Below, piece after piece: positions 42,732 to 50,733 of a DNA stretch of 64,000 bases (position 1 is its first letter; each line of letters begins with the position of its first letter). The notes beneath the pieces are model-generated. The model made no database searches. It had not been told where the DNA came from and saw nothing but the letters and a program-made list of their open reading frames with translations. The translations under genes were made by a program, and so were the position numbers. Source of the DNA: an uncultured Saprospiraceae bacterium (GTDB lineage: Bacteria; Bacteroidota; Bacteroidia; Chitinophagales; Saprospiraceae); the NCBI GenBank assembly GCA_937980645.1, contig CALJPQ010000013.1, forward strand, positions 1-64,000. The letters run 5' to 3'.

Positions 42732-43415
42732 ATGGTACTCGCCCTAATTCAGCAGGCCGTCGGACACTACAGCCAATGGCTGAAGGGACTGACCGCCCAC
42801 CCCTATGACTACGAGTGGGAGGTCATTCAGCAATTCCAGCTGCACTGGAACCCGCAAGCCCCCGACCCGGCGGCCATGTTTGACCAATGCCTGCAAAACA
42901 GCCGAACGCGCCGCCTGTGGCAAGATGGTATCTGGCAGCCCAAGCGCGTCATGCTCCTGCTCTGGCAAAACGACCCGCTGACCACCGGCGCCCTCTTCGA
43001 CGACCTGTTCAATGAAATGCGCGACCTCGAAGCGCGCATCGGTCGTTTCCTCTTCGGCTGCGATACGCTGCTGGCCGACTACAAACAGGCGCACCCCACC
43101 ACCGTGGAAAACAACCACTATCACGACGACTATCGCATGATCGCCCTCTACTTAGGCTGCCGATACCCCGAACTCTATGCTTTCTACAACTTTGAAACCT
43201 TCACCAGCGTACTCCGCGCCTTTCAGGCGCGCGACGTACCGCAACACCACGACCTGACACGTTACTTCAAGGTACTCCGCACGCTGATGGGCTTTCTGGA
43301 CAAAGAACCCGCCGTCGCCGCGCACTTCGAACGGCTACTCCACCCCCGGCGCTGCTACACGGGCCGCGCCATTCAGGCTGCTGCTGATTTCTGCCGCTTC
43401 GTCGCTGCCCGTTAG
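42732..43415 (+). CDS. Conserved protein of unknown function
   Basis: 227 residues, soluble, no signal peptide. I do not recognise a named family, but the segments FNEMRDLEARIGRFLFGCDTLLADYK and ENNHYHDDYRMIALYLGCRYPELYAFYNFETF look strongly conserved in style and recall the N-terminal part of Bacteroidota proteins that precede McrB-like AAA modules. No AAA module is present here. Follows CtpA by 33 nt. Its stop shares TTAG (43412-43415) with the stop of the convergent glycosyltransferase. Confidence 0.7.
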   Translation: MVLALIQQAVGHYSQWLKGLTAHPYDYEWEVIQQFQLHWNPQAPDPAAMFDQCLQNSRTRRLWQDGIWQPKRVMLLLWQNDPLTTGALFDDLFNEMRDLEARIGRFLFGCDTLLADYKQAHPTTVENNHYHDDYRMIALYLGCRYPELYAFYNFETFTSVLRAFQARDVPQHHDLTRYFKVLRTLMGFLDKEPAVAAHFERLLHPRRCYTGRAIQAAADFCRFVAAR

Positions 43416-44131
43416 CGCGCCCAGATGTTGTATTTCAGAATGCAGTAAATGGCCCGGAAACCGTCGCGCCAGCCAATTTTCTTGCCTTCGGCGTACGAGC
43501 GACCATAGTAGGAAATGCCCACCTCATAAATGCGTACATGAGGCACGCGACTCATTTTGGCAGTTACTTCCGGCTCGAAGCCAAAGCGTTTTTCGCGCAA
43601 GTCTAAGCTTTTAAGGATGTCGGCGCGGAACAGCTTATAGCAGGTCTCCATGTCGGTCAGGTTGAGGTTGGTGAACATGTTCGACAGGAAGGTCAGAAAC
43701 TTGTTGCCGATGCTGTGCCAGAAAAACAGGATGCGGTGCGGGCGTCCGCCCATGAAACGCGATCCGTACACCACGTCGGCGTAGCCGTCCAGCACGGGCC
43801 TGAGCAAAAGCACGTACTCCGCCGGGTCGTACTCCAGGTCGGCATCCTGGATGACGATGTAGTCTCCTGTAGCATACCGTATGCCCGTGTGGAGGGCTGC
43901 ACCCTTACCCTGGTTGACCTCATGTTCCAAGTAGCGGATATTGAGGTCGGGATTGGCCTCCATGTAGCGGCGTATGGCCCCGCCAGTATCGTCTTTTGAG
44001 CAGTCATTGGTGATAATGATTTCTTTCTGAATGCCTTCGGGCAGGGTTGCTGCCTTGATTTTATCTAAAATCAGATGGATAGTACGCTCTTCGTTGTAGG
44101 CAGGTATGACGATAGACAGGGTCTGAGCCAT
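43412..44131 (-). CDS. Glycosyltransferase, GT2 family (dolichyl-phosphate-mannose-synthase-like)
   Basis: 239 residues from the ATG at 44131; the frame is open from 44296 but MAQTLSIVIPAYNEERTI is the natural start. Motifs: IIITNDCSKDDTGGAI, NQGKGAALHTGI, IQDADLEYDPAEY (metal-binding DAD), and C-terminal KKIGWRDGFRAIYCILKYN. This is the soluble DPM1-like branch, which charges a polyprenyl phosphate with a sugar. Promoter element TACCTTTG at 44170-44177. No other glycan gene is adjacent. Confidence 0.9.
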   Translation of the reverse strand: MAQTLSIVIPAYNEERTIHLILDKIKAATLPEGIQKEIIITNDCSKDDTGGAIRRYMEANPDLNIRYLEHEVNQGKGAALHTGIRYATGDYIVIQDADLEYDPAEYVLLLRPVLDGYADVVYGSRFMGGRPHRILFFWHSIGNKFLTFLSNMFTNLNLTDMETCYKLFRADILKSLDLREKRFGFEPEVTAKMSRVPHVRIYEVGISYYGRSYAEGKKIGWRDGFRAIYCILKYNIWAR

Positions 44132-44169
44132 GAAAGGGAAGCAGGTTAGTTCATGTGCATTTAGGCGGG

Positions 44170-44177
44170 CAAAGGTA
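44170..44177 (-). promoter_or_regulatory. Bacteroidota -7 promoter element for the glycosyltransferase
   Basis: TACCTTTG on the minus strand, perfect consensus, 38 nt upstream of the ATG at 44131; supports that start. Confidence 0.55.
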
Positions 44178-44421
44178 AGCCAGGCGATCCATGTGCGCTT
44201 TCTGCGCGTTTTCGGGTATCGGAAAAGCGATGTTTTGGAGTTTTTCCGGTGCAGCGGAGCGCGCCTCTTTCGGGCGAGGAGGGCCTGAGCGGCCAATTGT
44301 GTTAATTATGTGCTATTTAACGCGCGCTCAAAGACTTTTGGAAGACTTTTTGACGGATAAGGGCGTTGTTAAGCCCGTATTTTCACCTTTATTGAATAAT
44401 CCGAACAACGTGCACAAAGCT

Positions 44422-44592
44422 ATGGCAAAGCGCTTCTCCAAGTTCATCCGCATCTGGCGCATTTCTCCCCGTCTGGCGCTGGTTTACCTCGTCCGCCGTG
44501 TGAAGCGGCAGGCGACTCACCTGATACCTGTTGACGATTGGAACCGAAACTGGCTGGGCGAAGAGATGCGCCCATTCAACAGCCTGCGCTAA
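44422..44592 (+). CDS. Possible small basic protein (56 residues)
   Basis: MAKRFSKFIRIWRISPRLAL, then a basic stretch VYLVRRVKRQ and an acidic end NWLGEEMRPFNSLR. The frame extends upstream to an ATG at 44308 (94 residues). I do not recognise it. Support comes from a strong rho-independent terminator whose stem begins 3 codons before the stop codon, which suggests a transcript ending exactly here. It lies alone between a minus-strand glycosyltransferase and the efflux adaptor. Confidence 0.4.
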   Translation: MAKRFSKFIRIWRISPRLALVYLVRRVKRQATHLIPVDDWNRNWLGEEMRPFNSLR

Positions 44593-44609
44593 TGCGCGGG
44601 CTTTTTTGT
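44581..44609 (+). terminator. Rho-independent terminator overlapping the small gene's stop codon
   Basis: AGCCTGCGC pairs with GCGCGGGCT (one mismatch) around TAAT, which contains the stop codon, followed by TTTTTGTTTTT. Confidence 0.8.
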
Positions 44610-44767
44610 TTTTAGCGCCTCGGAGTGCGGTATTCGATGGTTGAGGCACGTTGCGCGTGCCCGTTGTGCGGAGCCTTTTTTGGTCGTAAAAAATCCGTTC
44701 CGATGGCGCTCTCTTCGGAAGTTTGCGCCTCGAAGAGTTGCTGCAAATACTCTCTGACCGTTGCGCC

Positions 44768-45907
44768 ATGAGGCTCGTCTCCAATCGCTTGCTCAGCACC
44801 TTGCCGTTGTTGGTATCCTTCTACACGTCCTCCTCACCGTTGTGGGTGCCCCTGCCCGCAGCCCAATTTCTCCGAGTATTGTTTGTCGTATCGTTAGGCC
44901 TACTGGCGGCTTGTCGGCGTCCGTCCGATGAGCAGGGGCGCCCCATGCGCGCCTCGTATGAGCTGGCTGCGGTAGAGGGTTATGTGGTGAAGCCCAGCCG
45001 GCTTGATGCCGATTTGACGGCTGCCGGTACGCTGTTGCCTGCCGAGGAGACGACGCTCTACCCTGAGGCTGCTGGTCGCGTGGTGATGCTTCATCTGCCA
45101 GAAGGTCGGTCGGTGCGTCAAGGCGAGCTGTTGGTCAAACTGTTCGACGAAGACTTGCAAGCGCAACTGAAAAAGGCCGAAGCCCAGTTGCAGCAAGCGC
45201 GCCTGACTGAGCAGCGGCTGGGCGAGTTGCTCAAAGTCAAAGGCGTCAGCCAGCAAGAGTACGACGCTGCCGCCTTGCAGGTGCGCGTGCTGGAAAGCGA
45301 CATTGACCTGACGCGCGCCCAACTGCGCAAAACCGAAGTGCGCGCTCCTTACAGCGGCGTCGTTGGGTTGCGGCAGATAAGCCTGGGCGCATACGTGTCG
45401 CCTTCTACGCCGATTACCACATTGCGCGCTACCCATCCGCTTCGCTTAGACTTTGCGGTGCCAGAGCAGTTTGCTGCGCTCGTGCGCCCGGGGCAGCGCG
45501 TGTCCTTCCGGGTACAAGGGCAGATGCGCCCCTATTCCGCTACGGTGATTGCCTCCGAGCCGGCCATCAGCGCCGAAGCGCGCGCGCTCAAGGTGCGTGC
45601 CTCCGTAGCCGAGTCAGCGCAGACCACCCTGGCGCCGGGCATGTTTGCGGAGGTCAGCCTGCAACTGCAAAGCCGAAACGACGCCCTCCTCATCCCGACA
45701 CAGGCCATCGTGCCCAAATCGCGCGATAAAATCGTCTTCGTCAGCCGAAACGGCCAGGCCGTGCCCACCCTTGTCAAGACAGGTACGCGCCAAGCCGATA
45801 GGGTTGAGATTACTGAAGGCCTTCGACCTGGCGATACTATTGCCGTTACGGGAACACTCTTCCTGCGCCCCAACGCCCCATTGAAGTTTGGCAAGCTGAT
45901 AGAGTGA
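44768..45907 (+). CDS. Efflux transporter periplasmic adaptor (RND/MFP family), orphan
   Basis: 379 residues from the ATG at 44768; the frame is open from 44723. The hydrophobic N terminus ends with a lipobox-like GLLAAC (about residue 50). The barrel-sandwich hybrid is visible: ETTLYPEAAGRVVMLHLPEGRSVRQGELLVKL in outline, then a coiled-coil LQAQLKKAEAQLQQARLTEQRLGELLKVKGVSQQEYDAA, and RAPYSGVVGLRQISLGAYVSP. The beta-barrel and membrane-proximal parts follow (LLIPTQAIVPKSRDKIVFV). These adaptors link an RND pump to an outer-membrane channel, but neither gene is next to it. Confidence 0.9.
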   Translation: MRLVSNRLLSTLPLLVSFYTSSSPLWVPLPAAQFLRVLFVVSLGLLAACRRPSDEQGRPMRASYELAAVEGYVVKPSRLDADLTAAGTLLPAEETTLYPEAAGRVVMLHLPEGRSVRQGELLVKLFDEDLQAQLKKAEAQLQQARLTEQRLGELLKVKGVSQQEYDAAALQVRVLESDIDLTRAQLRKTEVRAPYSGVVGLRQISLGAYVSPSTPITTLRATHPLRLDFAVPEQFAALVRPGQRVSFRVQGQMRPYSATVIASEPAISAEARALKVRASVAESAQTTLAPGMFAEVSLQLQSRNDALLIPTQAIVPKSRDKIVFVSRNGQAVPTLVKTGTRQADRVEITEGLRPGDTIAVTGTLFLRPNAPLKFGKLIE

Positions 45908-45958
45908 GACGCTGATTTTTATTTTTAAAAATTTTTGTTTTAAAAACGGATGGCGCCT

Positions 45959-46000
45959 TACCTTTGCTGGGCCGCCTCGAGCATCAGCGAGGCGGCCCAG
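45959..46000 (+). promoter_or_regulatory. -7 element followed directly by a 13-bp hairpin
   Basis: TACCTTTG (45959-45966) is followed at once by CTGGGCCGCCTCG (45967-45979), an 8-nt loop, and CGAGGCGGCCCAG (45988-46000), then ATGTTTTCTCATTTTT. Any transcript from this element would start in the hairpin. It may be a terminator for the efflux adaptor, an attenuated leader of the glucosaminidase gene, or a short RNA. Confidence 0.6.
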
Positions 46001-46118
46001 ATGTTTTCTCATTTTTCCAAATATCTGATAGTCTGATTTTTAATAAAAAAATCTGTTGCCTTTGTCGTAACAGCAGCCGTTTTATCTCTAAAAAAAGTTT
46101 TAAAATCTTGACACAGTC

Positions 46119-47141
46119 ATGGGAAGGACAAAATGGCAAGCGGCATCGGAAGACGATTTTCAGCAGTTGAGGCATACCGGTCAGCACCGCCGCGAACGCC
46201 GGAGGACGTCGTCGTCGGGCATGTCGCCCGCCCCCTTACCCGACGAAGATAGCCTTAGCCCGCAGGAGGTGGCGCGTATGCTGGGCATTCGCCTGCAGCG
46301 CATTTGGGTGGCGCTCAAGTTCCGCTGGTACTACGCAAAGCGTTTGCTTTTTCAGGAAGGCTTTGCCTGGAAAATTGGCCTGATTGCCGGCCTAAGCTAT
46401 TACGTGTTCTTCTGGCCGGGCGATACGGATTTGCCCGTGATGAGTGATGCAGAGAGCCAGCCTGTGGCCTGGCAAGGCGAGCCGGCGGAGGAAAGTCCAC
46501 CTGGAGCGTTGCAGCCGGAGGCCTCCGAGCCTGTTCGCCCCGATAAACCCGGTGGTCGTGAAGTGTTGCTGCCCGAGGCGAACAAGCCCGCTTCAACAGT
46601 GCCCATTGTGGATAAGCCGGGCGCGAAAACGCCACTACCGCCGCGCGGTGGGCCTGAGGAGGCAGTGGATCCAACACCCGTCTGGATACGCGACAGCGAC
46701 GTCGAAAAGGTCAACCGTTACATCGAGCGCTTTTCCAACATAGCTATTCAGGAGATGCGTAAGTTTGGCGTTCCGGCCAGCATTGCGCTGGCGCAGGGCC
46801 TCATAGAGAGCCGCTTCGGCACCAGCACGCTGGCAGTGAAGAACAACAACCACTTTGGTATCAAGTGTTTCTCTAGAAATTGTCGGCCGGGCCACTGCAC
46901 CAACCTGGAAGATGACCACCACAAGGATTTCTTCCGCAAGTACGCCACGGCCTGGGAAAGCTGGCGCGCCCACAGCATCCTGATATCTACCGGACGCTAT
47001 GCGCGCCTGAAGAAGCACGGCAAAAACTACCGCGCCTGGGCAAGGGGGCTGGAGGAATTGGGCTACGCCACCGACCGCAACTACTCGGCCAAGCTCATCG
47101 GTGTCATCGAGCGCTACAACTTGCACCGCTTCGACCATTAG
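46119..47141 (+). CDS. Membrane-anchored glucosaminidase-domain protein
   Basis: 340 residues. About 75 N-terminal residues are hydrophilic and probably cytoplasmic, with one membrane segment at about 88-102 (IGLIAGLSYYVFFW), then a Pro/Glu-rich linker of about 90 residues, then a C-terminal glucosaminidase domain from about residue 195: RYIERFSNIAIQEMRKFGVPASIALAQGLIESRFGTSTLAVKNNNHFGIKC in outline, with the catalytic glutamate in LIESRFG. It cuts peptidoglycan glycan strands in the periplasm. A long cytoplasmic tail is unusual for this family. Convergent with the Mfd fragment; the two stops share TTAG (47138-47141). Confidence 0.88.
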   Translation: MGRTKWQAASEDDFQQLRHTGQHRRERRRTSSSGMSPAPLPDEDSLSPQEVARMLGIRLQRIWVALKFRWYYAKRLLFQEGFAWKIGLIAGLSYYVFFWPGDTDLPVMSDAESQPVAWQGEPAEESPPGALQPEASEPVRPDKPGGREVLLPEANKPASTVPIVDKPGAKTPLPPRGGPEEAVDPTPVWIRDSDVEKVNRYIERFSNIAIQEMRKFGVPASIALAQGLIESRFGTSTLAVKNNNHFGIKCFSRNCRPGHCTNLEDDHHKDFFRKYATAWESWRAHSILISTGRYARLKKHGKNYRAWARGLEELGYATDRNYSAKLIGVIERYNLHRFDH

Positions 47142-48139
47142 CCTCCGGCCAGCAATCCGAATGCGGCCTGAAACGCGGGGTCTGTGGGTGGCTTATGGAA
47201 AACCAGCGTGTAGGAACGCAACGCCTCCAGAACATCGCACGGACGCACGAAGGCCCGCTCCTTGAGCAGCGCGCGCACCTCCTCGGGGTCTAAGGCACCA
47301 ATTTTAGCCGCGTATCGCTCGGCCTCCTCGAAGCATTTCAAAAGTCGGTCGAGCAAGAACTGCACATCTTCTATCCAGACGACGGCGTCTGCCGGAAGTA
47401 CCCGGAGCAGCGATGTCTTCTCCTCGCGCGTGTGCGCCGTACCCCAGTTAGGTACAATCTGCACCCGCTCGATGTTCTGGCGCGACAGCTGCGTTAGCGG
47501 GTCAAAGGTGCGGATGCTCTCCACTTGCACATCGAGCAGCTCAATTCGGTAAGGGTATTCGTTGCCGAAAGAAAAGAGGTCTAAAATGCCGCCGCGTATG
47601 CTGAATTGGCCGGGCTCATAGACGAAGTCTGTGCGTACCAGACCGTATTCTACAAGTACCTGGATGACGAAATCTAAATCGAGCTTCTCGCCTCGGACGA
47701 TTTCGATGCGGCTTTTCGTCAGTACTTCGGGTGCCACGACCTCCTCGAAGAGAGCCTCCGGATATGTTACGACTACCCATCCCCAGCGGTGCGGCATCGT
47801 CAGGCGGTTGACCACTTCAGAGCGTTGAAGCGTCTGGGTGGTGTTCAAATGCTCAAAAACAGCCGGGCGCCGGAAGCTGTCGGGAAAAAAACAAACATCG
47901 GCCTCGCCGATGAGGCTCTGCAGGTCGTTGAGCAAGTAGGCGGCCTCTTCTTTGTCGTTGCACACACACAGGAACAGGCGGCTGATGCGTCGCACCAGTG
48001 CAGCCATGACCAATGCCTTCTGCGCGCCGACAAGCCCCGTTACCCGCACGCGCGCCCCCGGCGCACCCAATGCTTCGCTCAGAGCGCCCACTTGCGGATG
48101 CTCCGCGTAGCGTTCCAGTAAATGGCCAATGTTGCTCAC
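47138..48139 (-). CDS. Mfd-like protein reduced to the N-terminal UvrB-homology module
   Basis: 333 residues from the GTG at 48139 (VSNIGHLLERYAEHPQ is the natural Mfd start); the frame is open to 48163 but the promoter element lies in that extension. The sequence follows Mfd domains 1a-2-1b: LVGAQKALVMAALVRR, DKEEAAYLLNDLQSLIG, FFPDSFRRP, then the UvrB-interaction domain LVEYGLVRTDFVYEPGQFSIRGGILDLFSFGNEYPYRIELLD in outline. It then ends after PAFQAAFGLLAGG. Full Mfd is about 1,100 residues; the RNA-polymerase-interacting, helicase and C-terminal domains are absent, and the DNA beyond is the convergent glucosaminidase. It may be a free UvrA-binding module or a remnant. Confidence 0.75.
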   Translation of the reverse strand: MSNIGHLLERYAEHPQVGALSEALGAPGARVRVTGLVGAQKALVMAALVRRISRLFLCVCNDKEEAAYLLNDLQSLIGEADVCFFPDSFRRPAVFEHLNTTQTLQRSEVVNRLTMPHRWGWVVVTYPEALFEEVVAPEVLTKSRIEIVRGEKLDLDFVIQVLVEYGLVRTDFVYEPGQFSIRGGILDLFSFGNEYPYRIELLDVQVESIRTFDPLTQLSRQNIERVQIVPNWGTAHTREEKTSLLRVLPADAVVWIEDVQFLLDRLLKCFEEAERYAAKIGALDPEEVRALLKERAFVRPCDVLEALRSYTLVFHKPPTDPAFQAAFGLLAGG

Positions 48140-48144
48140 GGGGG

Positions 48145-48152
48145 CAAAGGTA
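48145..48152 (-). promoter_or_regulatory. Bacteroidota -7 promoter element for the Mfd-like fragment
   Basis: TACCTTTG on the minus strand, perfect consensus, ends 5 nt before the GTG at 48139, predicting a leaderless message. It also rules out the longer start at 48163. Confidence 0.55.
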
Positions 48153-48320
48153 CCGCCCGCCACCCTTGTACAAGCGTAGGTCTCAGTAGTTTTATCGGCT
48201 ATGGCAGCCTCTTAGCCCAGCCTGTCGGCAGCAAAGAGCCTTTTCGCATCCCCTACGCGCCTTCGCCGTCTGAACTTCGCTCCGGTCGGGCTGTTAAGCA
48301 ACCGTTTGCACTGGACGGCA

Positions 48321-48328
48321 TACCTTTC
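48321..48328 (+). promoter_or_regulatory. Possible -7 promoter element for lolA
   Basis: TACCTTTC, one mismatch to TAnnTTTG, 93 nt upstream of the ATG at 48422. Confidence 0.3.
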
Positions 48329-48421
48329 GCGTTAGTAGGCCGTCTCTCACTTGTGACCACACCTAATTTCTTATCTATGTCGTCTAAACGCTTCACCATC
48401 ACGCCAATCCGATTTCTTCCT

Positions 48422-49102
48422 ATGAAAAAGACCCTGCCGTTGGTGGCCCTTGTTTTCCTGTCCCTGCTGGCCGCAGCTGAGGCCCAGCCGCATAATCAAG
48501 CCCCCGAACAGTCGGACCCTGAGGCGCAAAAAGTCCTCGAGCGTGTCCGGAAGAAGTACGAAAAGCACAAGACGTTGGAGGCCGAGTTTACGCTCACTAT
48601 CGAACTGCCCGGCCAGCCTAAAGAGGTGCAGAAGGGCACCATCGCCCAAGAAGGGCAAAAGTTTCGCTTAGACATGGACCAGCAGTCTGTGGTGAGCGAC
48701 GGCAAAACCACTTGGGTGTACCTGAAAACCGAGAAAGAAATCCAGATAACCAACACCGATCCGAATGGGGAGGGCGGCTTCATGACCCCTCGTGAGTTGC
48801 TGAACCGCTACCAGAACGGCGACTACCTCTATGCCATTACCGGCAAAACGCGCGAGGGCGCCAAGGCATTGACGCACATCGAGTTTAAGCCCGTCAGCCG
48901 GCGTTCGGAGTACTCCAAGTTGCGCGTGAGCATTGACGAAAGCGCCCAGCTCGTGGAGCGGATAATTGCCTTTGGCCGCGATGGCTCGCGCTTTACGTTC
49001 CAGATAACCCGCCTGACGCCCGATAAGGCCTTCAAAGCGGGCCATTTCCAGATCAATCCAAAAAACTACCCGGGCGTGCGCGTAGAGGATTTGCGGATGT
49101 AA
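48422..49102 (+). CDS. lolA: LolA-family outer-membrane lipoprotein carrier
   Basis: 226 residues from the ATG at 48422; the frame is open from 48122 without a signal there. A signal peptide (MKKTLPLVALVFLSLLAAAEAQ) precedes a LolA fold: VRKKYEKHKTLEAEFTLTIELPGQPKEVQKGTIAQEGQKFRLDMDQQSVVSDGKTTWVYL in outline and VSIDESAQLVERIIAFGRDGSRFTFQITRL. LolA carries lipoproteins across the periplasm. Many lipoproteins in this window would be potential clients. Confidence 0.9.
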   Translation: MKKTLPLVALVFLSLLAAAEAQPHNQAPEQSDPEAQKVLERVRKKYEKHKTLEAEFTLTIELPGQPKEVQKGTIAQEGQKFRLDMDQQSVVSDGKTTWVYLKTEKEIQITNTDPNGEGGFMTPRELLNRYQNGDYLYAITGKTREGAKALTHIEFKPVSRRSEYSKLRVSIDESAQLVERIIAFGRDGSRFTFQITRLTPDKAFKAGHFQINPKNYPGVRVEDLRM

Positions 49103-49139
49103 CCCGTAGCAGGCGGTGCGATGGGCGCGTCCGAACGCT

Positions 49140-49147
49140 TACCTTTG
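49140..49147 (+). promoter_or_regulatory. Bacteroidota -7 promoter element for the 195-residue protein-era unit
   Basis: TACCTTTG, perfect consensus, 23 nt upstream of the ATG at 49171. Confidence 0.6.
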
Positions 49148-49170
49148 CGCGGTAAATCAGCGCGCATTCT

Positions 49171-49758
49171 ATGCACGATATCGAGCCTTATCACCGCTGG
49201 AGAGATCTATATGTAGCCGCCGAAGATAGGCGCTCGCCGTTCTATCGCCGGAAGTACAGCGAGTTCTACATGAACAACGTGCTGTACAATTTTTATTTGC
49301 ACCCGCAGTGGGACTCGTTTGGCTCGTCCACGCTGTATGCCAAAATCCTGTTTGCCGACTACGACGATGGCTACGCGCTCATCGAACTGATAGGCGAATG
49401 GAACGACGCCCTGCACAACGATATCATGTACCTCAAGCGCGAGCTAGCCGACCCATTGCTGCGCCAAGGCATTCATAAATTCGTGTTCTTCTGCGAGAAT
49501 GTGCTCAATTTTCACGCCAGCGACGTAGATTATTATGCCGAATGGGCCGAAGAGGTGCGCGAAGAAGGAGGATGGGTAGCTTTGCTGAATACCCGGCGTC
49601 ATGTGGAAGAAGAACTGTGCGACGCTCATTTAGATGACTACATCTGCTTTGGCGACGCTTACAATGCCATCCCCTGGCGAACCCAAAAACCGGAGATGGT
49701 GCACGAACTGGTGAGTGCCATAGTCCGCCGGACGACCCGCCGATTGGCTGGTGAGTAA
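49171..49758 (+). CDS. Conserved Bacteroidota protein of unknown function, upstream of era
   Basis: 195 residues, soluble, acidic and rich in aromatic residues (PFYRRKYSEFYMNNVLYNFYLHPQWDSFGSSTLYAKILFADYDDGYALIELIGEW in outline; FVFFCENVLNFHASDVDYYAEWAEEV). No known catalytic motif. The style is that of a conserved Bacteroidota DUF, and the coding sequence reaches the GTG alternative start of era, so it is likely an operon partner of the GTPase. A ribosome-related role is only a guess from context. Confidence 0.7.
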   Translation: MHDIEPYHRWRDLYVAAEDRRSPFYRRKYSEFYMNNVLYNFYLHPQWDSFGSSTLYAKILFADYDDGYALIELIGEWNDALHNDIMYLKRELADPLLRQGIHKFVFFCENVLNFHASDVDYYAEWAEEVREEGGWVALLNTRRHVEEELCDAHLDDYICFGDAYNAIPWRTQKPEMVHELVSAIVRRTTRRLAGE

Positions 49759-49777
49759 GGCTATCGCTGAAATAGTT

Positions 49778-50698
49778 ATGGACGAGACAACCCATAAATC
49801 GCCCACTTTTCGCTCCGGCTTCGTGAACATTGTGGGGCATCCCAATGCGGGCAAATCCACCTTGCTCAATGCCCTCGTCGGAGAGCGCATGAGTATCATT
49901 ACCCCGAAACCGCAGACGACCCGACACCGCATCATTGGCATTCTGAACGGCGAGGGGTACCAGATAGTCTTTTCCGATACGCCCGGATACATCCAGACGC
50001 CCGCATACGCGATGCACCGGGTGATGAACCGCTATGTGGAAAGCACCTTAGAGGACGCCGATGTTTTCCTCCTTGTTGTGGACCTGACCGAGCCGCTCGT
50101 AGCAACCGACCGGCTCATTCCGCTCATGAGCAAGGCACAGTCTCCCATTCTGCTAGCGCTTAATAAGAGCGACCTGGTGCAAGCGCCTCGAGTGGAGGAA
50201 GTTACCCTCTGGTGGTCTAAGCGCCTCAAGATCGCCGACCACGTAGCCATCTCCGCCTTGAAGGGCGACAATCTTTCCGTGTTGCTGGACAAAATACTCC
50301 ACTATTTGCCCGAAGGGCCGGCCTACTATCCGCCCGACCAATTGAGCGACCGCCCCGAGCGCTTCTTCACCAGCGAAATCATTCGCGAAAAAATCTTCCT
50401 CCTTTACGAGGAGGAAATTCCGTACGCATGCGAGGTGGGCATTGAGTCCTTCCAGGAAACCACCACGAAAGACGGGCAACCGCTGGCCCGCATCCACGCC
50501 GTCATTTACGTAGCGCGAGAGTCGCAAAAGCCCATTTTGCTGGGCAAGGGTGGCAGCGCTATCAAGAAATTGGGCACCCTGGCGCGGCAAGATTTGGAGC
50601 GCTTCCTGCAATGCAAAGTCTTTTTGGAACTCACCGTCAAAGTCCGCGAAAACTGGCGCGACGACGAAAGCCTGCTCAAGCGTTTCGGCTATGAATAA
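49778..50698 (+). CDS. era: GTPase Era
   Basis: 306 residues from the ATG at 49778; a GTG at 49751 overlapping the upstream gene is also possible. G1 GHPNAGKST, switch I with TTRHRI, G3 DTPGYI, G4 NKSD, and a C-terminal KH domain (YVARESQKPILLGKGGSAIKKLGTLAR). Era binds 16S rRNA during 30S assembly at the membrane. Immediately downstream of the 195-residue protein, so translation is probably coupled. Confidence 0.96.
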   Translation: MDETTHKSPTFRSGFVNIVGHPNAGKSTLLNALVGERMSIITPKPQTTRHRIIGILNGEGYQIVFSDTPGYIQTPAYAMHRVMNRYVESTLEDADVFLLVVDLTEPLVATDRLIPLMSKAQSPILLALNKSDLVQAPRVEEVTLWWSKRLKIADHVAISALKGDNLSVLLDKILHYLPEGPAYYPPDQLSDRPERFFTSEIIREKIFLLYEEEIPYACEVGIESFQETTTKDGQPLARIHAVIYVARESQKPILLGKGGSAIKKLGTLARQDLERFLQCKVFLELTVKVRENWRDDESLLKRFGYE

Positions 50699-50702
50699 AA
50701 AA

Positions 50703-50733
50703 GACGGCAGGACACATTAAGCATCCTACCGTC
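50703..50733. terminator. Hairpin after era
   Basis: GACGGCAGGA pairs with TCCTACCGTC (one mismatch), 5 nt after the era stop. The run of A before it becomes a U-run only on the minus strand, so as a terminator for era it would lack a U-tract. It may still mark the 3' end of the message. Confidence 0.5.

Noticed and set aside
48163..48163. Longer start for the Mfd-like fragment
   Set aside because: The extension contains the perfect -7 promoter element, so it would not be transcribed from it; the GTG at 48139 fits the family N terminus.
50703..50733. Terminator for an unannotated minus-strand gene after era
   Set aside because: The U-run is on the minus strand, but the minus-strand frames there (50689-50892 and 50760-51104) show no protein features.
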